A stretch of 64,000 nucleotides of DNA from Paenibacillus_AB hodogayensis (GTDB taxonomy: Bacteria > Bacillota > Bacilli > Paenibacillales > NBRC-103111). This document shows positions 44,327 to 52,801 of this stretch, piece after piece (position 1 is the first letter of the stretch; every line of letters begins with the position of its first letter). The translations under genes were made by a program, and so were the position numbers. Location: assembly GCF_039536325.1 (NCBI RefSeq), contig NZ_BAAAYO010000021.1:62001-126000 (forward strand), read 5' to 3'. Below the pieces are notes generated by a model. It was given only the letters and a program-made list of their open reading frames with translations. It was not told the DNA's origin and did no database searches.

Positions 44327-45862
44327 ATGCTAAAGTCGCTATTCAACAACAGTAACAATCATAATAAATGCAGGCCTCCGTATACCGATGAGCAGGATAC
44401 CTCCGATACCTCCCTAAGCGCCATTCTGAGAGGTGATTTTGAAGCGGATTGCTCGTACTTCCGAGATCTCTTCGACCGTTCAAAAGACATTGTCTTCAAC
44501 GAGCTGTTGATCTGCGGCAAATATCGCGGAATGATTATTTTTGTAGACGGGTTTGTGGACATATCGCTGATTAATATGTTTGTGATCGAGCCGTTGCTCA
44601 ATAAAGAGCAACAGTTTGAGCAAGAGCTGAACGAGAATGCCGAACACCATGACATACTGGCTGTCTTGCAAAAAAGTATAGTCTCCACGTGCACAACCAA
44701 GCTGGAAAAGGCGATGGATCCAATTGCAGCGGCCGTTGCCGCCGGAGAAACCGTCTTGCTTCTAGAGGGGGCCTCCCAGGCGCTTATCATCAGCATGAAA
44801 GTCCGGGAATCCAGGGCTGTTGAAGAAGCTCCGTCCGAACCGACTGTCCGCGGGCCGCGGGAAGGCTTTACAGAGAAACTCTGCACCAATACAAGCATGC
44901 TCCGCAACAGGCTTAAGACAACCAAGCTGAAGATGGAGTCACAAACGATCGGCGATATCTCCAATACCGAAATCGTTCTGACGTACCTGGAGGGAGTTGT
45001 AAAGACGGAACTGCTGGACGAGGTTCGGACAAGACTGCGGCGGATCAAAATCGACGGGGTGCTGGAGAGCGGGTATATCGAGGAACTGATTGAGGATAAC
45101 AATCACTCCCCTTTTCCACAGATGCTCAACACGGAACGCCCCGATCGGGTGGCCGCCGCCCTGCTGGAGGGAAAAGTCGGCATTCTGATCGATAATACTC
45201 CCTTCGCACTTGTGCTGCCTGTGACCTTCCTCGGATTGCTGCAATCGCCGGAAGATTATTATCAGCGTTATATGATCTCGACCGTCACCCGGTGGCTTCG
45301 CTATTGGCTGGCGTTTGCTGCTCTGGTTTTTCCCTCGTTTTATGTTGCCGTCATTACCTTCCACCAGGAGATGGTGCCGGCCAACCTGCTGCTCAGCATT
45401 GCCTCGTCGCGGGAAGCCGTACCTTTTCCGGCCATTATTGAATTGCTTCTTATGGAGATCACCTTTGAAGGCTTGCGGGAAGCCGGCATTCGCATGCCGC
45501 GTCCAGTAGGTCAGGCGGTAAGCATCGTTGGCGCGCTGGTAATCGGGCAAGCTGCCGTACAGGCTGGCATTGTCTCGGCCATACTCGTGATTATTGTATC
45601 GTTCACGGGGATTGCCTCCTTTATTTTTCCCTCCTATGGTCTGGGGATTTCCGCACGGCTGCTCCGGTTCCCGTTGATGTTCCTCGCCGGTACCCTTGGG
45701 CTATACGGGGTTTTTCTCGGGCTGCTGGTCATTTGCATTCACATGCTGCGGCTCCGTTCTTTCGGCATTCCGTATTTGTCTCCTGTATCGCCGCTCTCCT
45801 GGAACAACCTCAAGGACACGATTGTTCGGGTGTCTTGGCGGAGCATGATCCGTCGTCGGTAG
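44327..45862 (+). CDS. spore germination receptor A subunit, second operon (GerAA family)
   Basis: 511 residues. RGPREGFTEKLCTNTSMLRNRL, VLESGYIEELIEDNNHSPF and TERPDRVAAALLEGKVGI are the GerAA signatures; five to six helices follow, ending LRSFGIPYLSPVSP. ATG 44327 after AAAGGG (spacing 8); the open frame reaches 44270. Compared with the copy at 12145 the N-terminal domain has a longer linker. First of four overlapping or close genes. Confidence 0.93.
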   Translation: MLKSLFNNSNNHNKCRPPYTDEQDTSDTSLSAILRGDFEADCSYFRDLFDRSKDIVFNELLICGKYRGMIIFVDGFVDISLINMFVIEPLLNKEQQFEQELNENAEHHDILAVLQKSIVSTCTTKLEKAMDPIAAAVAAGETVLLLEGASQALIISMKVRESRAVEEAPSEPTVRGPREGFTEKLCTNTSMLRNRLKTTKLKMESQTIGDISNTEIVLTYLEGVVKTELLDEVRTRLRRIKIDGVLESGYIEELIEDNNHSPFPQMLNTERPDRVAAALLEGKVGILIDNTPFALVLPVTFLGLLQSPEDYYQRYMISTVTRWLRYWLAFAALVFPSFYVAVITFHQEMVPANLLLSIASSREAVPFPAIIELLLMEITFEGLREAGIRMPRPVGQAVSIVGALVIGQAAVQAGIVSAILVIIVSFTGIASFIFPSYGLGISARLLRFPLMFLAGTLGLYGVFLGLLVICIHMLRLRSFGIPYLSPVSPLSWNNLKDTIVRVSWRSMIRRR

Positions 45863-45943
45863 CGGATTGTCAGTCGAGCTCCATTAGTGCGAACAAAGCA
45901 TTCACGAACTTTAGTGCAGCGGTAAGAAAACGAGGTGAACAAG

Positions 45944-47170
45944 ATGCAAGCGAGAACGGCAACCCTGTTCATGATAGGATGTCTAATCATTTTTATGCTG
46001 ACGGGCTGCTGGAGCAAGGTGGAGGTTAATAAAGTTGCCATTGTCACCGCCGTAGGTCTTGACCAGACAGAGCAAGGCAAGATTCAACTGTCGCTGGAAC
46101 TGGCAATTCCCAAAATGCTGGGGGGACCGAATCAGTCGGGAGGCGAGAAGCAAGGGGGGAAGGCAGGCTGGATTCTCTCGGCCGAGGGGAATACGATCAT
46201 GGAGGCTTACGCTCTCATCCAACAGAAGGTGCCTCGAAAAATTGTTTTTTATCACAATAGAGTCATTGTCATCAGCGAAAGACTGGCACGAAGCGGCGTC
46301 CTTCCGGTCCTTGATTTTTTTGAGCGGTACAAGCAATCGCAGATTAGAAACCATATTCTGTTTACCAGAAATGATGCGAAGGAAATATTGGAGTTCAAAC
46401 CTGCATTTGGCAAATTGTCTTCCGAGATCCTGCGCGACGAAGCCAAGTCCAAACGTAATGTAGGCGTCCGGCTGCTGCATTTCGTGGATATGATGACCGC
46501 ACCGGGAGATGCCCCAATGACTGCACAGGTTTGGCTTGCTCCGGCTCAGGCGGGCAAAAACGGAACGGCGAAATCGGGCAACATTACAAACAAGAGTTTG
46601 TCACTGAGCGGAGCTGCCGTGTTCCGAAAGGACAAGCTGATCGGCTGGCTGAATGAAACAGAGACCACAGGCGCTATGTGGCTGAAGAATCGGATGCAGG
46701 ACGCCGTGACCACTATCCATGTTCCGGACGCCCAAGGCGGCGGACGGTTCAGTGTACAAATTGTACAGTCGAATACAAAATATAAAACCCTCCTCAACCA
46801 TAAGGGGGTTCTAATACAGGTGGATATCCAAGCCAACATATCGATTTACGAGAACTCTTCCAAGCTGAATATGAGTGATCCGAAAGGTTTGAATTACGCC
46901 GAGGGACTGGTCCGAGATAACGTTAAGGCCACAATCGAAGAAGTCTGTAAAAAAGCACAACAGGAGTACAAAAGCGATATTCTCGGACTAGGACATGTCG
47001 TCTACCGCCAGCACCCTAAGCAATGGAATTCGATGTATAGGTTAAAATGGGACGAACGATTTCCCGAAGTCTCTGTATCCGTTGCCCCGCACATTAGCGT
47101 CAGCCAGATAGGGCTGACCAACAAATCTATTGAGATGGAAGAAGAGCGAAAGAAGGAGCCGCATGATTAA
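45944..47170 (+). CDS. spore germination receptor C subunit, lipoprotein, second operon
   Basis: 408 residues. Lipobox MLTGC followed by WSKVEVNKVAIVTAVGLD; family phrase IQQKVPRKIVFYHNRVIVIS and C-terminal HISVSQIGLTN. ATG 45944 lies 8 bases after GAGG; a GTG at 45935 overlaps that site. Overlaps the start of the B-subunit gene by 8 bases. Confidence 0.92.
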   Translation: MQARTATLFMIGCLIIFMLTGCWSKVEVNKVAIVTAVGLDQTEQGKIQLSLELAIPKMLGGPNQSGGEKQGGKAGWILSAEGNTIMEAYALIQQKVPRKIVFYHNRVIVISERLARSGVLPVLDFFERYKQSQIRNHILFTRNDAKEILEFKPAFGKLSSEILRDEAKSKRNVGVRLLHFVDMMTAPGDAPMTAQVWLAPAQAGKNGTAKSGNITNKSLSLSGAAVFRKDKLIGWLNETETTGAMWLKNRMQDAVTTIHVPDAQGGGRFSVQIVQSNTKYKTLLNHKGVLIQVDIQANISIYENSSKLNMSDPKGLNYAEGLVRDNVKATIEEVCKKAQQEYKSDILGLGHVVYRQHPKQWNSMYRLKWDERFPEVSVSVAPHISVSQIGLTNKSIEMEEERKKEPHD

Positions 47171-48260
47171 AGTATCTGGGTATCAGCTGTTTGCCGCTAC
47201 AGTCTTTTTCCAATTGGGAACAACGGTCGTATTCGGGTTCGCTTCGGATGCTGGCCGGGATGCCTGGATTGCGATTCTGCTATCCGCTTCAATCGGGATG
47301 CTTGTGATTTTGGGCTACACGGTTCTAGCCAATATGATGCCCGGTCTGACACTGGTCGAGTGGTTCCCCAAACAGTTTGGTCCCTGGTTGGGCATTCCGA
47401 TTGCCTGGCTTTATCCGTTGTTATTTATTTACGACGCTGCCCGGGGAATTAGCGATCTGGAGGGGTTGGTTCCCGTCACCCTGCTGCCGGGCACGCCTAC
47501 GTGGGTTATTCTGGGCTGTATGATGCTTGTGATCGTCTATTTGCTGTTCAGCGGAGTCGAGGTTATTTTCAGGCTTGCGGGACTGCTGCTGCCGATTATT
47601 CTTCTCTCTTTCTTGCTCGAACTGCTGCTACTGTTAAGCTCCCAAAGCATAATCCTTTCTAATATTTTCCCCATTCTGGGCGAGGGCTGGGGGAGAGTAT
47701 GGAAATCGGTCTGGCCCTTTGGCATTTTACAAACCTTCGGTGAAACAATTGAATTTGCGATGCTGTGGACCTTTTTGAAGCAGGACGGGAAGCTGACCCG
47801 GATCAATTTGATCGCCGTGATGGTATCTGGAATAACGATTACCGTATTCGACATGTTCGCGATCATGGTGCTGGGCGAAAGCGTGTTTCAGCGGAACGTC
47901 TATCCTTTGCTCGTGCTGTTGAAGCAGCTCAGCATCAGTGACTTTCTCGATAATCTGGACGCACTGGGCGTCATGCACTTTATGACTACCACTTTATTGA
48001 AAATAACGCTCCACCTGATAACAGCGGTTCTGGCTATCCGTAAACTCACCCGCTCTCAAGGCTATCGCCTGCCGATCCTTATTGCCGCAGCGGTCACCTT
48101 GTGGACCGGGAGCAATATGGCTCAAAGCGTGGCCGACCATCTTTTTGTAGGAACTCGAATTCTTCCTTACAACCTGTGGATTCCGCTGTTCTTGGTGATT
48201 CCGGGGATTCTCCTGACCGTTGCCTGGATCCGCAAACAACAGGAGCCGGGCTATGAGTGA
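47163..48260 (+). CDS. spore germination receptor B subunit, second operon (GerAB family)
   Basis: 365 residues, about ten membrane helices. Opening MIKVSGYQLFAATVFFQLG and the later FSGVEVIFRLAGLLLPII helix are typical GerAB. ATG within the end of the C gene. Its own stop overlaps a further ATG (48253), continuing the chain of coupled genes. Confidence 0.92.
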   Translation: MIKVSGYQLFAATVFFQLGTTVVFGFASDAGRDAWIAILLSASIGMLVILGYTVLANMMPGLTLVEWFPKQFGPWLGIPIAWLYPLLFIYDAARGISDLEGLVPVTLLPGTPTWVILGCMMLVIVYLLFSGVEVIFRLAGLLLPIILLSFLLELLLLLSSQSIILSNIFPILGEGWGRVWKSVWPFGILQTFGETIEFAMLWTFLKQDGKLTRINLIAVMVSGITITVFDMFAIMVLGESVFQRNVYPLLVLLKQLSISDFLDNLDALGVMHFMTTTLLKITLHLITAVLAIRKLTRSQGYRLPILIAAAVTLWTGSNMAQSVADHLFVGTRILPYNLWIPLFLVIPGILLTVAWIRKQQEPGYE

Positions 48261-48375
48261 ATTTATCTGGCCTTGGCAATCCCATGTGATGATGTCACAC
48301 CCTTGGGCAATATGTGTACTATTTGCCGGTTTGGCGCTGCTGTTGTCCATGATTACATGGTTCAAGAAGAAATGA
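48253..48375 (+). CDS. 40-residue single-helix membrane protein, possible ger D-type subunit
   Basis: MSEFIWPWQSHVMM start, then one hydrophobic helix (CVLFAGLALLLSMIT) and a Lys-rich end WFKKK. ATG lies 8 bases inside the B-subunit gene, with AGGAGCCGGG as binding site, so it is coupled to the receptor genes. Small D subunits with one or two helices are known for some ger operons and tune receptor function; this one is shorter than those I know. Too short to be called by most pipelines. Confidence 0.6.
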   Translation: MSEFIWPWQSHVMMSHPWAICVLFAGLALLLSMITWFKKK

Positions 48376-48751
48376 AGGAGGGCTAGCGGTGAAAATCCGG
48401 AGACGCAGGCTACCGTCTGTCGTTTTATAACAAATAATGTTGGAAATTGCTCGAAGAGCATTTAAATTCTTATGATAATATCCCATGTTGGTTAAATTGT
48501 CATTTAAGTCACCAAGAGATCTTAACCGATAGAAGATACGTCATGAACGATACTTGCAAGAACTGAACTGTATCCAGATGCTGGTCCCATGTACTATCTC
48601 AACTTTCGCTGAGCGAAAATCAGCTTAATCGCATAGACAGCAAGGCTTGAGATAAATTCAATAGTGGGTTTGACGAAATAGAAAAACACCGCTTCGTTTG
48701 GTAAAGTGAAGGGGCGACCAATCACTACCACACAGAAGAGGTGTCTTCTCT
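48376..48751. other. intergenic region between the ger operon and an IS4 remnant
   Basis: Starts with GAAGGAGGG and a 13-codon frame (MKIRRRRLPSVVL) that may be a gene stump. The rest holds no supported gene; bases 48660-48750 are probably the left end of the IS4 element. Confidence 0.4.
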
Positions 48752-49258
48752 ATGATGGATCAAAAAGGGGTACTTGATCAACTACCGAATGAAATTAAAC
48801 CGGCTTTTGAGGAACTGAATGTGCTGAAACACTTGCGTGACGCGGGTTTCAAAAAGAAATTCGGCTTGACCTGCGCCTATTTATTTCGCCTTGTGTTTGT
48901 CCTGCTCTTTCACCAGAAGAACTGGTTTCGACTCTTGGAGAGTTCCATAGGCGAGCGTTTCCCGGGAAAGATACCGTCTATCGTTTTTTGAATCATGGCG
49001 GCTATGTCTGGCGGCGGTTCTTGCTTTCGCTCAGTGGCGAAACGATCGCACGGATGGAGCCACTGGCCTAGACGATACGGGAAACCGCGTTCATTGTGGA
49101 CGGCTTCATGTTCGAACGCAACCGGAGCAAAGCCGTCGAGATGTTGGCGCGCTTTAAAGATCACGCGACTGGCACCTTCTACAAAGGCTTCCGTATGTTG
49201 ACCATGGGCTGGCGAACAAATAGAGTCATAGCATCCCTCCGAGTCGTAGTCGATAAGG
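48752..49258 (+). mobile_element. remnant of an IS4-family transposase gene
   Basis: N-terminal part intact to 48991 (KPAFEELNVLKHLRDAGFKK, FVLLFHQKNWFRLLES), then a frameshift at GERFPGK; the family sequence goes on in other frames with RFLNHGGYVWRRFLLSLSG, an in-frame stop, and FMFERNRSKAVEMLARFKDH. The catalytic DDE core after that is lost: the C-terminal part ends near 49258. Dead element. Confidence 0.8.
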
Positions 49259-49392
49259 TTTTTACCCATTTTTCCAACTACATTCTCGGATGGGGCACTA
49301 GTAAGGAGATATAATATCGATTATTAAATATTGGATGATGCATAAAGGTAAAGACCCAATCTATCAAAATTTGGGAATTTCTGATTTTAGGA

Positions 49393-49491
49393 ATGAGATA
49401 TAATTACTGTCCTAAGTGCGGTGGAAGCCCTACATTTTCTTTTGCATATTTTGTACATCAACTGCAAAGCGGCAGTTTAATTTTCTGCTAG
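49393..49491 (+). pseudogene. stump of a zinc-ribbon (NUDIX-type N-terminus) gene
   Basis: MRYNYCPKCGGSPTF then 17 unrelated residues and a stop. The start is like that of NUDIX hydrolases with a small zinc ribbon. Only the first cysteine pair is present, so it is at best a fragment. Confidence 0.35.
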
Positions 49492-49517
49492 ACTTTTATA
49501 GGAAAGGAGGACCATTC

Positions 49518-50381
49518 GTGGATTGGCTTGATCGAATGCATGCTGCCATTGATTATATTGAGGACAACCTGACAGGTGAAATTGATTATAAGCAAGCTGC
49601 AAAAGCCGCTTGTTGCCCGGAATATCATTTCCAACGAATGTTTGCGTTTATTTCAGACGTGACGCTTTCTGAATATATCAGAAGAAGACGCCTGACACTT
49701 GCTGCTTTTGAACTGCAACAAAGCAACAAAAGTGTGATTGAAGTAGCCCAAACCTATGGGTATAAATCGCATGCGTCTTTTACGCGAGCATTCCGTGAAC
49801 TGCACGGGACTTCACCAATAACAACTCGTCAATCAGGTGCAAAGTTGAAGGCTTATCCTCGCATGTCTTTCCAGATTTCGATTACGGGGAGGACAGAAAT
49901 GATCTATAGAATTGAAAAAAAACCGGGATTTACAGCTGCAGGTTTCAAAAATTGCGTGAATATGGATCATGCATTCAATTTCATACCGAAAATTTGGCAA
50001 GAAGCAAGGCAGAACGGCATTGGGGAAAAATTATTTGGGTTATTGGATAGACATCCAGAACAAGCACCGAAAGCGATACTAGGCATTTTATCTGGAGGTA
50101 ATTGGGGTAGAAAAGATACATTTTTCTACTATTTGGCTGTTCCCTATGAACAAGAAACACCTGCAGATATGGAAAAGCTGACGATTCCTGAATGCCAATG
50201 GGTCGTATTTGAACCTCAAAATCTTGCCGACTTCACAAACACTTGGAAGAGTTTGTATACGGATTGGCTTCCTACATCAGATTATGTTCTGGCAGACTTA
50301 CCAGCAGTTGAATGTTATTATCCTTCAGAACACTACCCTCAAAATGAGCTTTGGATTCCGATTAATACGAAAGGAAGATAA
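49518..50381 (+). CDS. AraC family regulator with GyrI-like effector domain
   Basis: 287 residues. N-terminal AraC DNA-binding domain (YHFQRMFAFISDVTLSEYIR, TYGYKSHASFTRAFRELHG), C-terminal GyrI/BmrR-type ligand-binding domain from ~residue 125 (YRIEKKPGFTAAGFKN, KNELWIPI). This SoxS/Rob-like layout is typical for multidrug- or DNA-damage-responsive activators. GTG 49518 with GGAAAGGAGG 8 bases upstream. The next gene is a stand-alone GyrI-like domain, a likely target or partner. Confidence 0.9.
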   Translation: MDWLDRMHAAIDYIEDNLTGEIDYKQAAKAACCPEYHFQRMFAFISDVTLSEYIRRRRLTLAAFELQQSNKSVIEVAQTYGYKSHASFTRAFRELHGTSPITTRQSGAKLKAYPRMSFQISITGRTEMIYRIEKKPGFTAAGFKNCVNMDHAFNFIPKIWQEARQNGIGEKLFGLLDRHPEQAPKAILGILSGGNWGRKDTFFYYLAVPYEQETPADMEKLTIPECQWVVFEPQNLADFTNTWKSLYTDWLPTSDYVLADLPAVECYYPSEHYPQNELWIPINTKGR

Positions 50382-50383
50382 GA

Positions 50384-50933
50384 ATGGCAGAACTGAAAAA
50401 AAATCGAATTTGTTGACTTTGGACCTTACAAGATGGTTGGAAAAGAAATTAGAACGAAGATTGAAAACGTAAATCCTATATTTCCATCCAAATTTCCAAC
50501 GATTCCTTCGTTGTGGAAACAATGCTTCTCAGACGGGACATTTGATACGCTGGCAAATATGACGGAATATTGTCCTGACGAAACGCCGAATGGTTATGAG
50601 GGGTACATGAGGGATTTTAATCAAGAGGATGGGACATTTACTTACGTTGCGGGTTTTTTGATGAAAACGAAAATACCTGTTCTTGATGGATTTACAGCCT
50701 ATGATATACCAACCTGTTCTCTTGCAATAGCATGGATTGAGGGGGAAGAGCATGATATTTACCCGAATGCACATCAACTGACGGTTGAAGCCATTCATCA
50801 AAATGGATATAAAGTGGATTGGGAAAATTACTTTTCATGTGAAGTGTATACGGATCAAAGATTTGGAATCCCCCAAAAACGTGGACAAAAAGTACTGATA
50901 CTTGATTATTATATGCCAGTTAAGCAAAAGTAA
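50384..50933 (+). CDS. GyrI-like effector-binding protein with a one-base slip in an A8 run
   Basis: A good start, AAGGAAG then ATG at 50384 (MAELKK), ends in a stop after ten codons. If one A is dropped from the A8 run at 50396-50403, the frame reads MAELKKIEFVDFGPYKMVGK and continues without break to 50933, giving about 182 residues with the GyrI-like pattern (FTYVAGFLMKTK, FTAYDIPTCSLAIAWIEG, VLILDYYMPVK). The alternative is an ATG at 50433 with no ribosome binding site, which would remove the first strand. So either the assembly has an extra A, the gene is mutated, or slippage restores it. Confidence 0.75.
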
Positions 50934-51272
50934 GCTTAATTTGTGATCTTTGATTTTTCGCTAAGCTCCCATGAAAATTAAATCCGCAGCCGCAGAAAAA
51001 GGCTGCACTAAAGAAGACGCAGTTCATTCCGATGGGATATTGAAATGGTTTCGAATTAGGAATTAATAGCAATTGTCACGGAGTAATCTAAGCACTCCAG
51101 TCTTCGAACGGCATACTTTACAATAGATTGTTGTTGTTGCCTATCAAAATAGTCTTCACCTAATCCTCGTCCCATTTTCATCATCTGTGGTGCGGCGCGA
51201 TATTAATTTATTGTAAAACGATAAATTATGCGGTAAAGTAAAAACTGACATTATATAAGTGAGGTGCAGTTT
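50934..51272. other. intergenic region with a small hairpin and promoter-like sequence
   Basis: No supported gene. A GCAGCC/GGCTGC hairpin lies at 50985-51007, and the last 60 bases are AT-rich and lead to the GAGGTGCAG ribosome binding site of the DUF2975 gene. Confidence 0.4.
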
Positions 51273-51755
51273 ATGAAACGAGGAACCACACTCTTTTTGA
51301 AGACGGCTGTTATTCTTATTGGAATCCCAATTCTCGCTTTGTGCATATTTTTAGTGCCTAAGATTGGGAATTTTGCTGGAGAATTGTATCCAGAAATGGC
51401 TTATATGCAACCCCTCGTATTAATCGATATGTACACAGCAGCGATTCCTTTTTACTTTGCTTTGTATCAAGCTTTTAAACTTTTAAGCTACATTGATAAG
51501 AACCAAGCGTTCTCGGAATTATCGGTAAAAGCTTTAAAGAATATAAAATACTGTGCCATCATAATCAGTACCTTATACCTGCTAGGCATGCCACTCTACT
51601 ATCTCATGGGGAAGAAAGTTGACCCTCCAAGCTTCATACCAATGGGATTGGTCATTATTTTCGCCTCTGCGGTGATCGCCGTTTTTGCCGCTGTTCTCCA
51701 AAGACTTTTAAAAGAAGCTATTCATATAAAATCAGAAAATGATTTAACGGTCTGA
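51273..51755 (+). CDS. DUF2975 family membrane protein
   Basis: 160 residues, four hydrophobic segments (about 8-30, 48-68, 90-112, 125-145). FLVPKIGNFAGELYPEMAY after the first helix and YIDKNQAFSELSVKALKNIKY between helices two and three match the DUF2975 family. ATG 51273 after GAGGTG. It is always found, as here, with a small Xre-type regulator; function unknown. Confidence 0.85.
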   Translation: MKRGTTLFLKTAVILIGIPILALCIFLVPKIGNFAGELYPEMAYMQPLVLIDMYTAAIPFYFALYQAFKLLSYIDKNQAFSELSVKALKNIKYCAIIISTLYLLGMPLYYLMGKKVDPPSFIPMGLVIIFASAVIAVFAAVLQRLLKEAIHIKSENDLTV

Positions 51756-51765
51756 GGTGGAGCAT

Positions 51766-51981
51766 ATGGCAATTATTATTAATATTGATGTGATGTTAGC
51801 AAAACGAAAAATGAGTGTAACGGAGCTTTCGGAGAGGGTTGGAATTACCATGGCGAATCTTTCCATTCTGAAAAATGGGAAAGCAAAAGCGGTTCGTTTT
51901 TCAACATTAGAAGCGATATGCAAGACTTTGGATTGTCAGCCAGGTGATATTTTAGAGTACAAGAGCGACGAAGACACTTAA
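51766..51981 (+). CDS. small Xre-type HTH regulator (YozG-like)
   Basis: 71 residues; one helix-turn-helix (MSVTELSERVGITMANLSIL) and the ending LEAICKTLDCQPGDILEY, typical of the family. ATG 51766 with GAGGTGGAG. It follows the DUF2975 gene by 10 bases, so they form an operon, probably autoregulated. The sequence from 51982 to 52260 contains no gene I can support. Confidence 0.88.
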   Translation: MAIIINIDVMLAKRKMSVTELSERVGITMANLSILKNGKAKAVRFSTLEAICKTLDCQPGDILEYKSDEDT

Positions 51982-52260
51982 TAAAAACAGTTAACAAATT
52001 TATTGCGTAAGCTTCGCAGACCACATCAAACAGCTTGGTATAATACTCTTCGGAGCCTTCTAGAACCGAAACTGTGACTGAATCATTCAGTTTGAATGCA
52101 TCGCAGTGGTCCACGCTTAAGGCTCGAGAGACGACGTCAGTCTCGCGAGTACACACTGGGGGTATCTTTTACCTATTTCAGGGCTAATTATAATTAATCT
52201 TTCCCTATATTGTGGATGAGCTTAATGTTATAGTTGTGTTGCTGTAAAAATAAATCGTAA

Positions 52261-52450
52261 CGAGGTGAGGACAATGAAAACAAAAAAATATACGTCTTAT
52301 CCTCATGTTGTTTTTTAGTTGTTTTTTACGAATACACTAGGCTCTGAGGGTAGGATTCACTCTCAGGGCTTTTATATTTAGGCAGAAGGAACGTTTAAGC
52401 TTCCTTGCTGGTCTATGACAGCCACTTACGGAGTGGCTGTTATTTTTTTT
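52261..52450 (+). promoter_or_regulatory. attenuator-like leader: 14-codon peptide and two terminators
   Basis: GAGGTGAGG and ATG 52274 begin a 14-codon frame MKTKKYTSYPHVVF. 22 bases after its stop comes a terminator (GCTCTGAGGGT/ACTCTCAGGGC, 52341-52378, TTTTATATTT) and then a second (ACAGCCACT/AGTGGCTGT, 52418-52440, eight Ts). A short well-translated peptide before stacked terminators is the layout of ribosome-stalling attenuators that induce resistance genes. The gene that follows is a truncated rsgA-like frame. Confidence 0.6.
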
Positions 52451-52525
52451 GGACAAAAGGGTTGGTCAAGGCATAGTGGTTTTATTTTGAGTTGATTAGG
52501 ATTTAATCGGTTGGGGGAATATGTT

Positions 52526-52675
52526 TTGAATTTGAGTTACTTAGGATGGAATTCATTCTTCTCGGAAAAGTTCAAACAGTGCCGGTTTATGTTTGAGCAG
52601 GCTCAAACCTTGAAATTAGGGGTCGATCCGTTTCGTCGTTACCTTGTTCCAAAGGATAAGGGGCCCCCTTCTTGA
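52526..52675 (+). pseudogene. truncated rsgA-like gene start
   Basis: TTG 52526 after GGGGGAATATG begins MNLSYLGWNSFFSEKFKQ, a close copy of the N-terminus of RsgA, the ribosome-small-subunit GTPase. After residue ~20 the match ends and the frame closes at 52675. The OB-fold and GTPase domains are gone. The leader at 52261 was presumably its control region. Confidence 0.6.
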
Positions 52676-52801
52676 GATATCATTTCAACTTTGGCATCGT
52701 TTCCCGTTATTCACCGCTTCCCCAATATGAAAGGATGATGCTTTATTAAAAGACTCGCTCAATATTTTCGCTCCTTACAATCCGGACAGTCATCTTACAG
52801 T

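Noticed and set aside
51982..52156. minus-strand frame after the HTH gene
   Set aside because: No ribosome binding site, no family resemblance and part of it lies antisense to the HTH gene.
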